A DNA stretch of 64,000 bases from Tetradesmus obliquus (GCA_030272155.1 CP126198.1:62001-126000); one strand, 5' to 3'. Shown: positions 43,754 through 57,412, numbered from the stretch's first letter. The notes: generated by a model from the sequence alone, not told the origin. Numbers and translations are program-made.

Positions 43754-45388
43754 ATGCAGATGCAGCTCGGCTACTGCACAGTCACTGTGGTGGAGCCGCT
43801 GCAGTTGCTGGCCACAGCCCCAGACCTGGCATACTTGAAGGACGCCACGGTGTTGATCAAAGAGCTGCATGACTTCCTCAATGCTGCTGAGGCCGCAACA
43901 CCAGAAGGCAGCAATACGACAGCACTCATGCAGGTGCGTGTGAAGCATTTGTTGCGCCTGGAGTGCCCAGCTGCACACCAACAGCAGCTCACTGGCCCTG
44001 CAGGCTGTGCAGAAGCACACCCAGTGTAGCATGCTGCTGGTGGACTGACAGCGTTTCCCTGCAAAGCAGCAGTACATATGCTTCCATGTTGTGGCCGTGC
44101 ACTGCCTTCCAGGAACTGGTGCAGCAGCACAGCATCGCCAAACTGCTGGCACAGGCTTGCAGCAGGGTGCTGCAGCTGATGCTGAGGGCCACCAGCAAGG
44201 AAAGGAGCAAGCCCGCGCTACTGAGGAGCTACGTGCAGCTGCAGCAGCTGCTACCTTCTTTCTTGCGCGTGTGGGCCGGCTGCACGGCCCACCTGCCAAA
44301 AGCAGAAGAAGAAGCAATGAGCCAGCTGGTGCTGCAGCAGCTGCAGGAGACAGGTGAGGCGCAGCCATAACAGCAGCATCGCCTGCTGTATTGGCTGAAC
44401 ACACTGTCCATCATGTGCAACTGACAATCCGCGGTGCACCTCCTTTGCAGGCAGCAACGCACCGGTGGCCAACAGAAGTTCAGTTCCAAGCACCAGCGTC
44501 ATGGTGTCTACTAGTTTCTGGGCTTGACGACAACCCCTGCGTGTTCTTGCTGCCTGTCTTCTGCGCTGCCGGCAGACATATTCCCAACATTCCTGGCAGC
44601 ATGTCAGCGCGACACGGCTTGGCTAGAGCGGCAGCTGCTGCTGCAGCACACCAGGCAGCAACAGCCGCCGCCGCCGCAGCAGCAGCAGCAGCGCACAAGC
44701 AAGCAGTCAGGCAAGAAGCAGCGGCATGCGCCAGGCGGCCTCACTGAACCTCAGGCAGACGCGGCAGCGTGTGTCAGGATCCATGCGTACCTCCGGCTGT
44801 TTATGATGCTGGCTGCCAGCTCGGTGTTTGAGTGGTTGGCTGGCCCGCTCGCTGCCCACATGGAGCTGTGCCTGCGGCTAGCCTGGGCAGTGCTGCGCTG
44901 CCAGGATTCCTGCAGGGACACACACGGCAGCAGCACCCCCTACCGCACTGCAGAGGAGGGTGCCAAGGGTGCACTGAGAACGGCCACTGAGGTGGCCTTG
45001 ACCTGGGCAGACATGCTGGCGCAGCAGTTTGCCTACAACGCGCAGCACGAGAAGCAGCTGCCGCAGCTGGCAGATGCCTCAGCAAGTGTTGCACTGTACT
45101 GCCTTCTGCTGGCAAACCTTGCGCAGCATGTGATGGCGCTGCACGAGAAAGTAGAAAAGCAGGGCGGGGGGTGCGTGGCGCTGCCGGAGCAGCACCACAG
45201 GCTGCTGCTGCAGGAGCTGGGCATTGGATGGCTGCAGCACAGCGAGCTGCGCAAGCACACCATGAGGTGGGTGGGCATGGCTGCAGCAGCCACAGCGCTG
45301 AGGCATCACATGAACATCGCAGCAACGCATTGCGATACTGACGCCAGCGGCAGCAGCAGCAGCAGCAGCGTGACTGTGCTGGCGCCCT

Positions 45389-45428
<40 letters not shown>

Positions 45429-47023
45429 TGCTTGCAGTCACCGAAGCTGTAGCAGCATGGATGCGGCAGCGCTGCTGACGCTGCTGCAGGCTGCGCTGCT
45501 GCGGGGCGCTGATTCTGAAGGCAACTGGTTCAGCAGCATGCTGCAGCTTATAAAGCTCCTCCTTGAACGGCTCAGCAGCTCAGCTCGTGAGGCAGCAGCA
45601 GCTGTGCTGCTGCAGCCCCAGCTCACGCAGCTGCTGCCTGCGAGCCTGGCAGCTGACAACACCGCCGCGCAAGCAGCAGCTGCTAGCGAAAATTCTGTAA
45701 CGCAGCAGGCGCAGGACGGGCCGCAGCCAGCAGCACAGGCGGGCGCTGATGCTGCAGCAGCCAGCACTTGCGCACCACAGAAGGAGCCACCAGCTGAGTG
45801 GGTGCCACACCTTACCCATGCAACAGGAGCTCTGCACGTGCTGCTTGGCACAGGTGGGCAGCAACAGCACTGTGGCGGCTAGTTTGGCTATGTGCTGCTG
45901 CTCATGTCATGTTGCCTGGCCTACTTGCCCCTTGAAATTGCTTGGCCTGCGGCGCCTGCACACTGCTCGGTGCTGCTGTGCTGTGCTTTGCTGTGCATGC
46001 AGCTTGATGTGCTTGCAGCATGTCAGGTATTTCAGTCTTCAGCAGCTGATCCGTGTGTTGAGCAGGCATTGCGTGTGGTACAGCCCTTGCATAATGCATG
46101 CCCCACACATTGCTGCAGCCGCCCAGCTGCAACAAGCATACGCCAGCCACCCGCAGCAGGTGTGCCAGAGCCTGGAGGCAGCACTGCGCGCCACGCTGCA
46201 GGCACAGCACACAGTGCAAGGCAGCGCTGAAAGAAACGTAATGCTTGCCAAATCCGCATGCACCTGTGTGAGCAGCAGCAGCAGCGGCAGCAGTGCGGGG
46301 CCAGCTGTGAGCAGCGCTGCAGCCAAGCAGCTGTTCGCGCTGCTGGTGACGTGCCTGAAAGCAGCTGGTCAGCTTGTTGACAGCAGCAGCAGCGGCAGCA
46401 GCAGCAGTGGTAACGGCGGCGTCGCTGCTGACACTGTCTCGCTAGCAAGTAACGCGACCGCTGCTCTGAACAGCATGCAGCTGTGCTGCCAGCTGGCATC
46501 AGCCAGCCAGCACATAGAAGGCTCACTGCAGCTGCTGCTGCGTGGCCGGTGCCTGTCACAGTATGCCAGATCTGCACTGCTGCTGCAGCAGCAGCTGCAG
46601 GCTGCAGCACAGCAGGATGCAGCAGCTGAGCTGCAGCGCTGCAGCCAAGTGGAGACTGCAGGGCTGCAGCTGCTGCAGCCAAGTGGAGACTGCAGGACGA
46701 GCAAACACTGCAGCGGCAGCAGAAGTTGCAGCAGCAGCAAAAGCTGCGGCATCGTCCACCAGCAAGCTGGCAGAGTATGCTGGAGCCAAGAAGGCAATGG
46801 TTGATCTGTGCATTGTCAGCTTGGCTGCTGCAGGCTTGCAGCTGCCGGGTGATGCAGCGGCTGCTGATGAGGCATTGGCAGAGCTGCAGCAGCAGGGCCA
46901 GGCGCTGCAGGAGCAGCTACAGCCGTACCTGGACCCAGCACAGCCGCGGGCACAGCAGCAGCAGGCAGGCTTTGTGGTATATCCCGCCATCGTCAGCAGT
47001 GGTGGCGGCTCTTGCAGCAGCAC

Positions 47024-47064
<41 letters not shown>

Positions 47065-47348
47065 CTTTGCACAGCCAGCCGCATGAGCAGCTGGCCCAGG
47101 CGCTGCAGCAGTTTGGAGATGCTATATGTGTGCAGCTGCCTGCTCCCTACTGGTGCTGCAACCCCGTCTGCAGCAACGTGGCGGAGTGCAGCGAGCTTGC
47201 GCTGGTGTCCCGCAAGGGCAGCAGGTGCTCTGGCTGCGCCACTGCGCGCTTCTGCAGCAGGGCCTGCCAGCAGCAGAGCTGGAAAGGGCAGCACGCGCCG
47301 GTGTGCAAGCGCATCGCCACGGCACGCAAGGTTCGGCAGCAGGAGTAG
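43754..47348 (+). pseudogene. MYND zinc-finger gene, array copy 2, frame-shifted
   Basis: Exons by homology: 43754-43933, 44113-44353, 44576-45853, 46119-47348. Starts at MQMQLGYCTVTVVEPLQ, in register with the other copies. Exon 3 is open and carries the conserved block LPEQHHRLLLQELGIGWLQHS. In exon 4 the reading frame moves by one base because a 34-bp segment is repeated in tandem at 46641-46708. Upstream of it the frame reads SQVETAG in the first repeat; downstream the MYND-bearing frame reads SQVETAG in the second. As written, the protein would stop soon after, without its MYND finger (CSGCATARFCSRACQQ). Everything else looks intact, so this is young damage, an allele, or an assembly artefact. 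Confidence 0.65.
46641..46708 (+). repeat. 34-bp tandem duplication in exon 4 of MYND copy 2
   Basis: The unit beginning gcagccaagtggagactgca occurs at 46641 and again at 46675. A step of 34 is one more than a multiple of three. Confidence 0.9.
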
Positions 47349-48899
47349 CGCATGATGGCCACTGCATGCTGGCAGGCATGCTGCACACTACACCGAGTCA
47401 GAGAGCACCAGAGTGCAAGCGCATTGCCACAGCACGCAAGGCGTAACAGCACCAGCAGCACAGGTGTGGTAAGCATGCTGCACAGCATGCATATCCGTTC
47501 CGATCTTTCGCATGGCATGCAGGCGTGCTGCAAGGCATGCAGATTGGTGCCATAGCCATGGCTTGATAGGTAACGTGACGATCGTTGAAACTGGAAACTG
47601 GTCAAGCGGGGGCTTTGTTTCAAGGCCTCTGTTGTGCCAGTTTGTGGGGGCCGGGTTGTGTGTGTCAGTTGCTCGGGTTGGGCTGTGCCCGCACCCCAGT
47701 ACTGGTGCACTGGTGATGCCGTTAATGCCGTTAAGATATGTCAGCCCGGCAACCAACACTTTTCAGCCAGTGCTTGATAGTTTGGCATCAAGTACTGCCG
47801 AAGTTTTATGGTGGCTGCTCAAGACCTGTCACGCATCTGTCACACCAGCTGGCCAGTTATGGCAACGTGAAGTTCATGCTAACAGTCAGCAAAGCGGCAT
47901 CATGCGGCATGCTGACCAGGTGGCCGCCAGCTGACGGCTGTACTGCTGCCCTGTCTTGTTTTGCTGAATCAATCTGAACTATCGATCTGAAAATATTCCG
48001 ACGTACGTTGTTTCCACGCAGTCACCAGCGCATGACGCGGTGCAAATCCAGCCATGCTGCAGGTCTGCTGCAGTCAGGACAGTCCAGAGGGTGACCCTGG
48101 ATCCAAAGCGCCAGGCGGCCGAACAAACACACACGCACACAGCTCACGCCTACTTGAAGCAAGCCAACTTTTCATCCATATAATATCGAAGCCGGCAGGC
48201 GTTCTTTCAGGGGGTGCACGAGTGAATACTGGCACACACTTGCCTGCACTCAAAAGGCGGGATGGGTTGCACCGTATGTAGCACCAGGCTGGTGGCCTTG
48301 CACTGCACTTGATCAGCACTTTGCAGAATGTCTTTGATGTACGTTTGATGTAGCCAGCATTCGTATGCTTTCGCTCTTGGCTGGTGTCACCAGCAGGTTG
48401 CTTAGTTCAGGAGATACAAGGAAGCCCGATTAGTCAGTGACTGGACTCACACACAACTAATGAGACAATGTTGAACAGACAACGCTAATCAACTGTTTGT
48501 TCTCAAACCATCGCCTTGCGCTTGAAAGATCGGCGTATGATGCCAGCACGGCTGCAAGTCCAGAAGCCGTGCTGAACATCACTCACCGTCAATCTGCGGT
48601 TCTACCGTCACTGCATTATATTTCCGTGCTTAATGTCAAGTAACAGCTACGACAAGCAGCGTCGCACCCCTGCAGCTCGAGTGAGTGTCGTCACCCCATG
48701 CCGATACAGCACCTGCTTGCCATGACAGATTCAAGCACATTGGCAGCTAACTTCAGTGCTTGATGCTGCCACAGGGCTCGACAAAGCCAGGCAACGCTCT
48801 GAGAGGCCCACTACCACACCAACAAAGGCAGCAGCAGCAGGAGCAGCAGCAGCAGCAGCAAAAGCAGCGGTAGTGGGAGCATCGCCCAACCAAGCACTC
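47349..48899. other. Spacer between MYND copies 2 and 3
   Basis: Apart from the tail copy at 47398-47446, no coding segment is supported. Composition is closer to average than in the genes. A GCA-rich leader (48826-48870) precedes copy 3. Confidence 0.5.
47398..47446 (+). repeat. Copy of the MYND tail codons after copy 2
   Basis: About 50 bp resemble 47292-47345 (codons for VCKRIATARK) and close with their own TAA, 50-100 bp after the copy 2 stop. Confidence 0.75.
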
Positions 48900-49762
48900 A
48901 TGCATCTACAGTCTGACAACGCCGCGGCCCGAGTAGTGACGCTGCTGCAGAGGCTCATTGCGGCTCCAGACCTGGCCTATCTGCAGGAGGCCGGGTCAAC
49001 AATCCACACACTGCGGGACTTTGTCACTAAGGCGGGGTCTCGACCTGGCACCAGTGACACGCCAGAAGTCCTGAAGGTGTGTTATAACTGTTACAACTGT
49101 AACTTGCGCCTGTAGCGTTGCTTGGAGACTGACAGCCTCCCACCTGCCCTGCGCAATGTGCTGAAGCATGCACATCGCAGCAGGCTGCTTGCATGACACC
49201 GCAGCAGCAGCGCCAGGCCGTCTGTTGTGTGCTGCTGCACTGCCTTGCAGGAGCTTGTGCAGCAGCACAGCCTCTTCAAGCTGCTGGCACAGGCCAGCAG
49301 CCGGGCGCTGCAGCTGCTGCTGAGGGCCACCAGCAAGGAGCAGCGCAAGCCTGGGCTGCTCAACAGTTTTGCACAGCTGCAGCAGCTGCTGCCATCGGCC
49401 CTCGGCGCCTGGCTGAGTTTATCGGGTTACCTGCCTGCAGCAGAGCAGGCCGCGGTGCTCGAGAGTGCAGTGCAGCAGATGCAAGAAACAGGTGAGCAGC
49501 AGCACAACAGTCGACTTGCGTACTTTGTTGGATGGTTGCACGTCAACCTAACAACTTCACCGGGAGCTGAATTACACTGAGCACCTGCCAGCTGATGGCG
49601 CATGGTGTGTGCTTGTGTTTCTTCAGATGGCTTAGGCCTTTCCTTTGGCGTTTTCTTTGGCTGTGTTTTGTGCCACCCGCAGACATTATACACACCTTTG
49701 AAGCAGCATGTGAGCGCGACACAGTGTGGCTGGAGCAGCAGCTGTTGCTGCAGAACACTAGG

Positions 49763-49808
<46 letters not shown>

Positions 49809-52557
49809 GCCCAGGCGCGAAGAAGCAGTCGACCAAGAAGCAGCGGCATGCGCCAGGCAGCCTCACCGCAGCCCAGGCAGACCCAGCAGCATGCGTCAGG
49901 ATCCAAATGTACCTCAGCATGTGTGTGATTGCCATTGGATACGGTGCAGCTGCTAACCCACTGACACTCCAGCTGAGGCTGTATGTGCGGCTAGCTTGGG
50001 CAGTGCTGTGCTGCCAGGGATGCAGCAGCAGCACTGGCAGCAGCACCTACAGCACTGGTGGCAACACCTACACCACTGCCGAGAAGTGTGGTGCAGGCGC
50101 GCTGACACATGCAGCCGTTTCGGCACTGAATGTTGCCGGGCTGCTGGTCCGGCAGCTGGCAGCCAATTTTGGTGATCGCAAGGGGTTTCTGCAGGTGTCG
50201 GACCCTGCAGCCAGCGATGCGCTGTACTGCTTGCTGCTGGCAAACTTTGCACAGCAGACCATGGCAGTGCACGACAGTGTAGCAGAGCAGGACAGCGGGC
50301 GGGTGACGTTGCCTGAGCAGCACCACAGGCTGCTGCTGCAGGAGCTGGGCATTGAGTGGCTGCAGCACAGCGAGCTGCGCAAGCACACGTCTATGGCAAC
50401 ACCTTGGGAGGGTCTTGCTGCAGCAACTGTGGCGTTAACGCACCACATGAACCGTGCAACAGTAGTGCGAGCTGTTGATGCCAGCAGCAGCGGTAGCAGC
50501 AGCAGCAGCAGCAGCAGCAGCGGCAGTTTGAGAGTGCAGTCACCTTCTTCACCACCAGTAGCTGCTACTACTGCAGCAGCTGCCGACAGAGTCTGTAGTG
50601 CTGTGGAGGCAGCAGCAATGCTGACGCTGTTGCAGGCGGTGCTGATGCGGGCAGCTGGCTTTGAGTCAACACGCTTTCAAGACATGGTGCGCTTGCTGGG
50701 CGGCTTCCTGAAAGCACTCAACGATGCAGCGCGTGAGGCAGCAGCGGCTGTGCTGCTGCAGCCGCTCCTCACACAGCTGCTGCCAGCATGCCTTGCAGCT
50801 GACAAAGCTGCCGCAGCAAAACAAGCGGCAGCGACCAGCAGCGATGCTGTGAGGCAGCAGCTGCCAGGTCCTGCAGGACAGGCGGGCGCTGATGCTGCAG
50901 CAGCTAGCAGTAGCGCACCACCGCAGGTGCCAACTGAGCAGGTGCCGTGCTTGGTGCCTGTGACAGCAGCTCTGCATGTATTCCTGGGCACAGGTGGGCA
51001 CCGGCAGCCCTCTGCGGACAGTCTGATCCGCGTTGCTGTCCATGGTGTGTTGCCACCCGGCTTCGCTTGATGTTGCGTGGCATGCGTGTACATGCGGCGC
51101 CTGCCTGCCCAACTGCTGCGCTGTGCTGCTGTGCTGGGCTGTGGCTGCGGAGTGGTGTGTCTGCAACATGGCAGGTGCTGAGTACAGCGATTAGGTTTTT
51201 CCTCATGCAGCCATGCATGCACCGCAGTCCTTGCTCAAGCCCTGGCACTTGCAATGCTGGCATGTCGCTGCTGCAATGACTTGCAATGTACTGCCTGGCA
51301 AGTTGTGTGAGGGCTGTCATGTGTGTGCTTGCAGGCGCTGCTGCAGCCCAGGTGCGTGAAGCATACGCCAGCCACCCGCAGCAGGTGTGTCAGAGCCTGG
51401 AGGCAGCGCTGCGGCTCACACTGCAGGCACAGCCAGCTGTGCCGGGCAGCGCTGACAGGATAGGTGTGCTTGTCACAGCGGCAGGTCAGTGTGTGCGCAC
51501 AGAGCCAGCAAATGACAGCAGCAGCAGCAGCAGCAGCAGCAGTGTGGGGCCAGCTGTGAGCAGTGTGGGGCCAGCTGTGAGCAGTGTGGGGCCAGCTGTG
51601 AGCAGTGGTGCAGCTGTGAGCAGTGGTGCAGCTGTGAGCAGTGGTGCAGCTGTGAGCAGTGGTGCAGCTGTGAGCAGTGGTGCAGCTGTGAGCAGTGGTG
51701 CAGCTGTGAGCAGTGGTGCAGCTGTGAGCAGTGGTGCAGCTGTGAGCAGTGGTGCAGCTGTGAGCAGTGGTGCAGCTGTGAGCAGTGGTGCAGCCAAGCA
51801 GCTGTTTGCGCTGCTGGTGACGTGCCTGAAAGCTGCCGGGCAGCTAGTTGAAGAATGCAACAGCAGCAGAAGCAGCAGCAGCAGCAGTAGGAGGGTTGAC
51901 GTCAGCAGTGATCATGGCCTTGCCAGCCTTGCCAGTGGCTTAGATGTCTTGCGGGTTGTCCTGGGCAGCGTAATAGGTTGCTGCCAGCTGGCATCACCCA
52001 GCCAAAACATAGAAGGCTCGCTGCAGCTGCTGCTGTGTGGCCGTGGCCTGTCGCAGTTTTCCAGGTTGCCAATGCTGCTGCTGTGTCAGGCTGCAACACA
52101 TCAGGCTGCAACAAAGCAGGCTGCAACAAAGCAGGCTGCAGCTGCTGCGCAGCAGGGCTGCAGCCAAGTGGCAGCTGCAGCGACAGCTAAATCTGCAGCG
52201 TCAGCCGCCAGCCAGCTGATGGCTTTCTTTGTAATCGTACAGGCGATGGTTGATTCGTGCATGGCCGGCTTGGCCGCTGCAGATCTGCAGCTGCCGGGTG
52301 ATGCAGCAGCAGCTGCAACGGCGCTAGCACAGCTGCAGCAGCAGGGACAGGCACTGCAGCAGCAGCTACAGCCGTACCTAGCTCTGCCGCAGCAGCTGCT
52401 GCAGCATCAAGAGAGCGATGCACTGCAGCCTACCACCATCAGCAGGGGTGGCGGATGTGGCCGCAGCACGCAGCAGTTTGATCAGCAGGCAGAACAGAAA
52501 CCTGAACAAGAGGGGCGGCGGCGCAAGCAGCAGTGCAGCCCAACACAGCTGCTTGAT

Positions 52558-52607
<50 letters not shown>

Positions 52608-53007
52608 TGATGGCTCACACATCACCAGCAGCAGCCGGCAATTCCAGCAGCATGTTGAACAGCAACAGCAGCAGGATGGCAGCGGACAGCAGCAGCAGCA
52701 GCAGCAGCAGGGCTTTCAAGGCAAGCAGGCTGAGCAGCTGGCCCAGGCGCTGCAGCAGTTTGGGGATGGCATCTGCCTGCAGCTGCCTGTGCCCTGCTGG
52801 TGCTGCAACCCCGACTGCACGAACATCTCGGAGTGCAGTGAGCTTGCGCTGGTGTCCCGCAAGGGCAGCAGGTGCTCTGGCTGCGCCACTGCACGCTTCT
52901 GCAGCAAGTCCTGCCAGCTGCAGTGCTGGAAAGGGCAGCACGCGCCAGTGTGCAAGCGCATCGCCACGGCACGCAAGGGGCAGCAGCAGGACTCCTACTC
53001 GGAGTAG
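48900..53007 (+). CDS. MYND zinc-finger protein, array copy 3 (intact)
   Basis: This is the only copy with a clean frame: exons 48900-49076, 49251-49491, 49683-50993, 51335-53007 (stop TAG), 1133 residues, all phases closed. The start MHLQSDNAAARVVTLLQ aligns with copies 1, 2 and 4 and is preferred over an upstream GTG. Exon 2 codes ELVQQHSLFKLLAQASSRAL; exon 3 a Gln run, GAKKQSTKKQR and helical segments (LPEQHHRLLLQELGIEWLQHS); exon 4 a Ser/Gln-rich region and the terminal MYND finger (CCNPDC, CSGC, ARFCSKSC, HAPVC). It also codes a minisatellite of GAAVSS units. The many leucine-rich amphipathic segments suggest an alpha-helical scaffold, and the MYND finger a protein-binding role. The biological role is not known. 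Confidence 0.82.
51538..51790 (+). repeat. In-frame coding minisatellite of MYND copy 3
   Basis: Three 21-bp units (VGPAVSS) are followed by ten perfect 18-bp units agcagtggtgcagctgtg (GAAVSS) and a partial one. Both unit sizes are multiples of three. Copies 1, 2 and 4 have only one or two such units here. Confidence 0.93.
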
Positions 53008-53997
53008 CGTGTGGTTGTGGCAGCGCAGATGCATTGGTAACCAGTGCAGCTTCCATGCAAGACTGCTTTTTTTCTGGTGACCGTGGCCATCCAGCACCCA
53101 TCCTCATCTCTACCCTACATAGTGCACCGTGCACTGTACAGGCTGTACATTGACATGTGACATGCATGTGGTGGCGGGGCACCCTCCCAGCCCTGTGAGT
53201 GAGCACTATGTTGCGAGTTCCTTGTTAACTGTGCATCCTGCAACTGTTCACAAACGGAAGCAGCTAGTGCTGATGCTTGTGCTTGTGACGGGCAGCAGGT
53301 GCTAGCAGGTGACGCTCGAAGGTGAAGGTGTACAGAAGGTGCAGGAGCGCTCCATGCTGACAGCAACAGGAAGCAGAAGCAAGGTTTCTGCGGCCAAAGT
53401 TGTATCACCGTTGCATGCCCAGCGCCGAAGATGTGTTTGAACGCAGCCCTGGCTTCGAGGCCTCACACGAGCATTGCAGTGCAGCTGCCAGACAGAATAC
53501 AGGCGTCCCGCGATCGTGAAGTACTTGATTGCCGCTTTAACCGTTGGCCGGCTTTATTGCCAGTAGACTATCTACTAACGAGAACTGGAACACCTAAAGG
53601 CACGACAATATGTCACCCGCTACGATCTTGGCAACATCATGTTGCCAACTGCTGAATGGGTCGTAGGCTTCTCTCGCACTGCGATATCACTGCTGAGCTT
53701 CTCCAGAACCTCGGAGCTGTTATCTTGAGTCGCCTTTCGCGTCGATTACAGCACCCAGTTGCCTGCAATGTTCCAAGCGGGTTGGCAGCTGGATTCAATG
53801 GTCGATGCTGGCACACCGTGCTGCACAGTCATTCACTACCTCAGCTGAATGCTGCACACGACAACAGCAGCATATAGAGAAGCAGCCAAGGCGGCAACAG
53901 CACCCTCAGCAGCAGCTGCAGCAGCACAAGCATCAGCACCAGCAGCAGCACAAGGAGCAGCAGCAGTAGAAGCAGGGCCAGTTTCGGCATCACGGCG
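53008..53997. other. Spacer between MYND copies 3 and 4
   Basis: No gene is seen. A GCA/CAG-rich leader at 53880-53970 precedes the copy 4 start, as in the other copies. Confidence 0.5.
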
Positions 53998-55194
53998 ATG
54001 CAAGCACAACATGGAGACACTACGTCCCGTGTGGTACAGGCGCTGCGGATGCTGGCAGCAGCTCCAGACCTGGCTTACCTCAAGGACGCCACACCAGAAG
54101 TGCAGATGCTGCAGGACTTCTTCAAGCAGGCGCAGCAGCCACCTGAACCCAGCAACACGCCAGGAATCCTGCAGGTGGGTGTGACGAGTCTGTTGCACCT
54201 GCACTGCTGCCTGCGTGCGACATTGACTGACACGCCCTGCAAGTTGCGATGCAGAATGCTCCGATAACCCATGCGGCTGGCATGAGCATGCAGTTTCATG
54301 CAAACCTGCACACTAACACCAGCTCGTGTGCCCTGCAAGACGAGCCCTCTGACTTGCGCTGCTGCATTGTATTGCAGGATTTGGTGCAGCAGCACAGAGT
54401 TGCCAAGTTGCTGGCACAGGCCAGCAGCAGGGCGCTGCAGCTGATGCTGAGAGCCACCAGCAAGGAGCAGAGCAAGCCTGCGCTGCTGCAGGTTTATGCG
54501 CGGCTGCAGACGCTGCTGCCATCTTTTATCCTTGGCTGGACCCGCTGCTTAGATCACTTGGAATCAGCAGCAGAAGCAGCAGCAGGGAGGGAAATGGCGC
54601 TGCAGCAGCTGCAAGAAACAGGTGAGGAACAGCCATAACAGCAGCGCCAATCAGTTGACAGCTCACACAATTGGAGGTGTTAGGACAGTTTAACAGGGAG
54701 CCATGCGGCTCTGGCTGAGGCAGCAAAGCATGCTGCTACCACAGGCACATGTGATCAACACCAAGTGACGTTGTATTGTATGCACAACGTGTTCTCATTC
54801 GAATCAACTCGCCTTCCTGTCAACTGTGTTCTGCGCTGCAGACATCCTACAACAGATCTTTGCGGCATGCGAGCGTGACACGACTTGGCTGGAGCAGCTG
54901 CTGCAGCAGCACAACAGACAGCAGCAGCAGCAGCAGCCAGGGGCAAAGAAGCAGTCAGCTAAGAAGCAGCGGCAGGCGCCAGGCAGCCTCACCGCAGCCC
55001 AGGCAGACGCAGCAGCATGCGTAAGGATGCAGACATACCTCGACCTGATCCCATGTAAGGATGCAGACATACCTCGACCTGATCCCAGCCATGGCTCACT
55101 GCTGTGGGGGTGAGTGGTTGGCTGGCCCACTGGCGCGCCACTTGGAGCTGTGCCTGCGGCTAGCCTGGGCAGTGCTGCGCTGTTTTGGCACCAG

Positions 55195-55228
<34 letters not shown>

Positions 55229-55638
55229 TTGACCACATTCCGCACCTCAGGGGAGTTTGCCCAGGGCGTGCTCAGCTGCGACATCACAGGATCGCTGAAC
55301 CATGTTTCCGCGCTGGCGGAACAGCTGTCAAGCAACCCTCAGCACGTCAACAACCCGCCACAGCTGGCAGATCCAGCAGCCAGCAGCGCCCTGTGCTGCC
55401 TGCTGCTGGCCAACCTTGCAGCGCATGCCATGGCGCTGCACGAGAGGGCAGTAGAGCAGGGCGGCGGGCGTGTGGCGCTGCCGCAGCAGCATCACAGGCT
55501 GCTGCTGCAGGAGCTGGGCATTGATTGGCTGGAACACAATGAACGGCGCAGGCGCACAGCAACAGACTGGAGTGACATGGTTATGGCAGCCACAGTGCTG
55601 AGGCATTGCTTGAATACAACAGCAGCTAGGGACAGAGG

Positions 55639-55669
<31 letters not shown>

Positions 55670-57375
55670 TGCTGTGGCGCTGTGGAGGCAGCAGCGACGC
55701 TGACGCTGCTGCAAGCTGCACTGCTGTGGGCAGCTGGCTCTGAGGCAACGCGGTTCATGTGCGTGGTGCGCTTGATGGAAGAGCTCCTGACACACCTCAG
55801 CAGCTCAGCTCGTGAGGCAGCAGCAGCTGTGCTGCTGCAGCCAGTGCTCACGCAGCTGCTGCCTGCGAGCCTGGCAGCTGACAAAGCAGCAGCTAGCAGC
55901 AGCCATGATGTGAGGCAGCAGCAGCCGGGTCCTGCAGAACTGGCGAGCGCTGCAGCAGCAGCAGCAGCAGCAGCAGCAGCCGGTGCTGGCGCACCGCAGC
56001 AGGCGCCGGCTGAGCAGGCGCAGTACCTCACCCATGCAACAGGCGCCCTCCACTTGCTGCTTGGCACAGGTGGGCAGCAAAAGCACTGCCGCGCACAGCC
56101 TTGCTCTGTGCTGCTGTCCATGTGGTGTTGCTCTGGCGTACGGGGCCTGCACAGACCGTAGTTTCTTCACCAACCGTCTTGATCCACATCGTGCTTGTGA
56201 TGGTGTTGGCTGGAATTTTCTGCCTTGTCAGCCCTTGCATAGCGCCTGTCAGCTGAGTTGCTGGCCTGTCAAGCACTGCTGCGTATTCTTGTGATGCAGT
56301 GCTCCAGGTGTTTTGGTGTGCCTGCAGGCGCTGCTGCAGCCCAGCTGCAACAAGCATATGCCAGCCACCCGCAGCAGGTGTGCCGGGGCCTGTAGGCAGC
56401 GCTCGACGCTGCAGGCACAGCACACAGTGCAAGGCAGCGCTGAAAGAATAGTTACGCTTGCCACATCAGCATGCTTATGTGTGTCCAGCAGCAGAGGCAG
56501 CAGCAGCAGCAGTGCCGCCCCAGCTGTGAGCGGCGCTGCAACCAAGCAGCTGTTCGCGCTGCTGGTGACGTGCCTGAAACCAGCTGGTCAGCAGGCTGAC
56601 AGCAGCGGCAGCGGCAGCGGCAGCGGCAGCAGCAGCAGTGATGTTGTGGCATTGCTTCAGCGCTTGCAAGCATGGCCAATGGCGTGAAGGTCTTGAGTGC
56701 TGCTCTGGAAAGCGTGCAGCTGTGCTGCCAGGTGGTGTCGGCCAGCCAAGAAGTTGAGTTCTCGCTGCAGCTGCTGTTGCGTGGCCGCTGCCTGTCGCAG
56801 TATGCCAGGTCTGCACTGCTGCTGCAGCGGCAGGCTGCAACACATCAGGATGTAGCACCTGGGCTGCTGGGCAGCAGCCTAGTGGACGTTGCAGAGGCAA
56901 CACAAGCTGCAGCAGCAGTTATAGCTGCGGCATTGACTACAAGCAAGCTGACAGTTTTTGCTAAAGCCGTGACATTGATGATTGGTTTGTGCACGGCCAG
57001 CTTGGCTGCTGCAGGCCTGCAGCTGCCGGGTGATGCAGCAGCAGCTGCCACGGCGCTACCACAGCTGCAGCAGCAGGGCAGGGCCCTGCAGGAGCAGCTA
57101 CAGCCGTACCTAGCCCCAGCGCAGCCGCAGGCACTACAGTGCAGCCTATCGGCAGCAGGGGCGGGGGCCCTGGCAGTCCTGGCAGCAGCAAGCAGCAGCT
57201 TCAGCAGCAGCCGGAGCAGGTGCAGGTGCAGGGGGAAGAGGAAGCGCAGCACGCGCAGCAGCAGCGCGAGACGCAGCAGGCCGGATGTAGCAGCATCAGC
57301 AGCGGTGGTCCAGGCAATGACAGCAGTATACGGCATTGTGTGCAGCAAGATGAACTGCAGCAGCAGAAAGACAGC

Positions 57376-57412
<37 letters not shown>

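Noticed and set aside
48756-48899. Longer N-terminus of MYND copy 3 from an upstream GTG
   Set aside because: The ATG at 48900 aligns exactly with ATGs in the three other copies; upstream text is GCA-rich leader that does not align.
55021-55054. A new 34-base intron created by the duplication (gtaagg looks like a donor)
   Set aside because: A 34-base GT-AG excision needs AGGT within the unit, which it lacks, and introns here are over 100 bases. A frame-shifting duplication is simpler.
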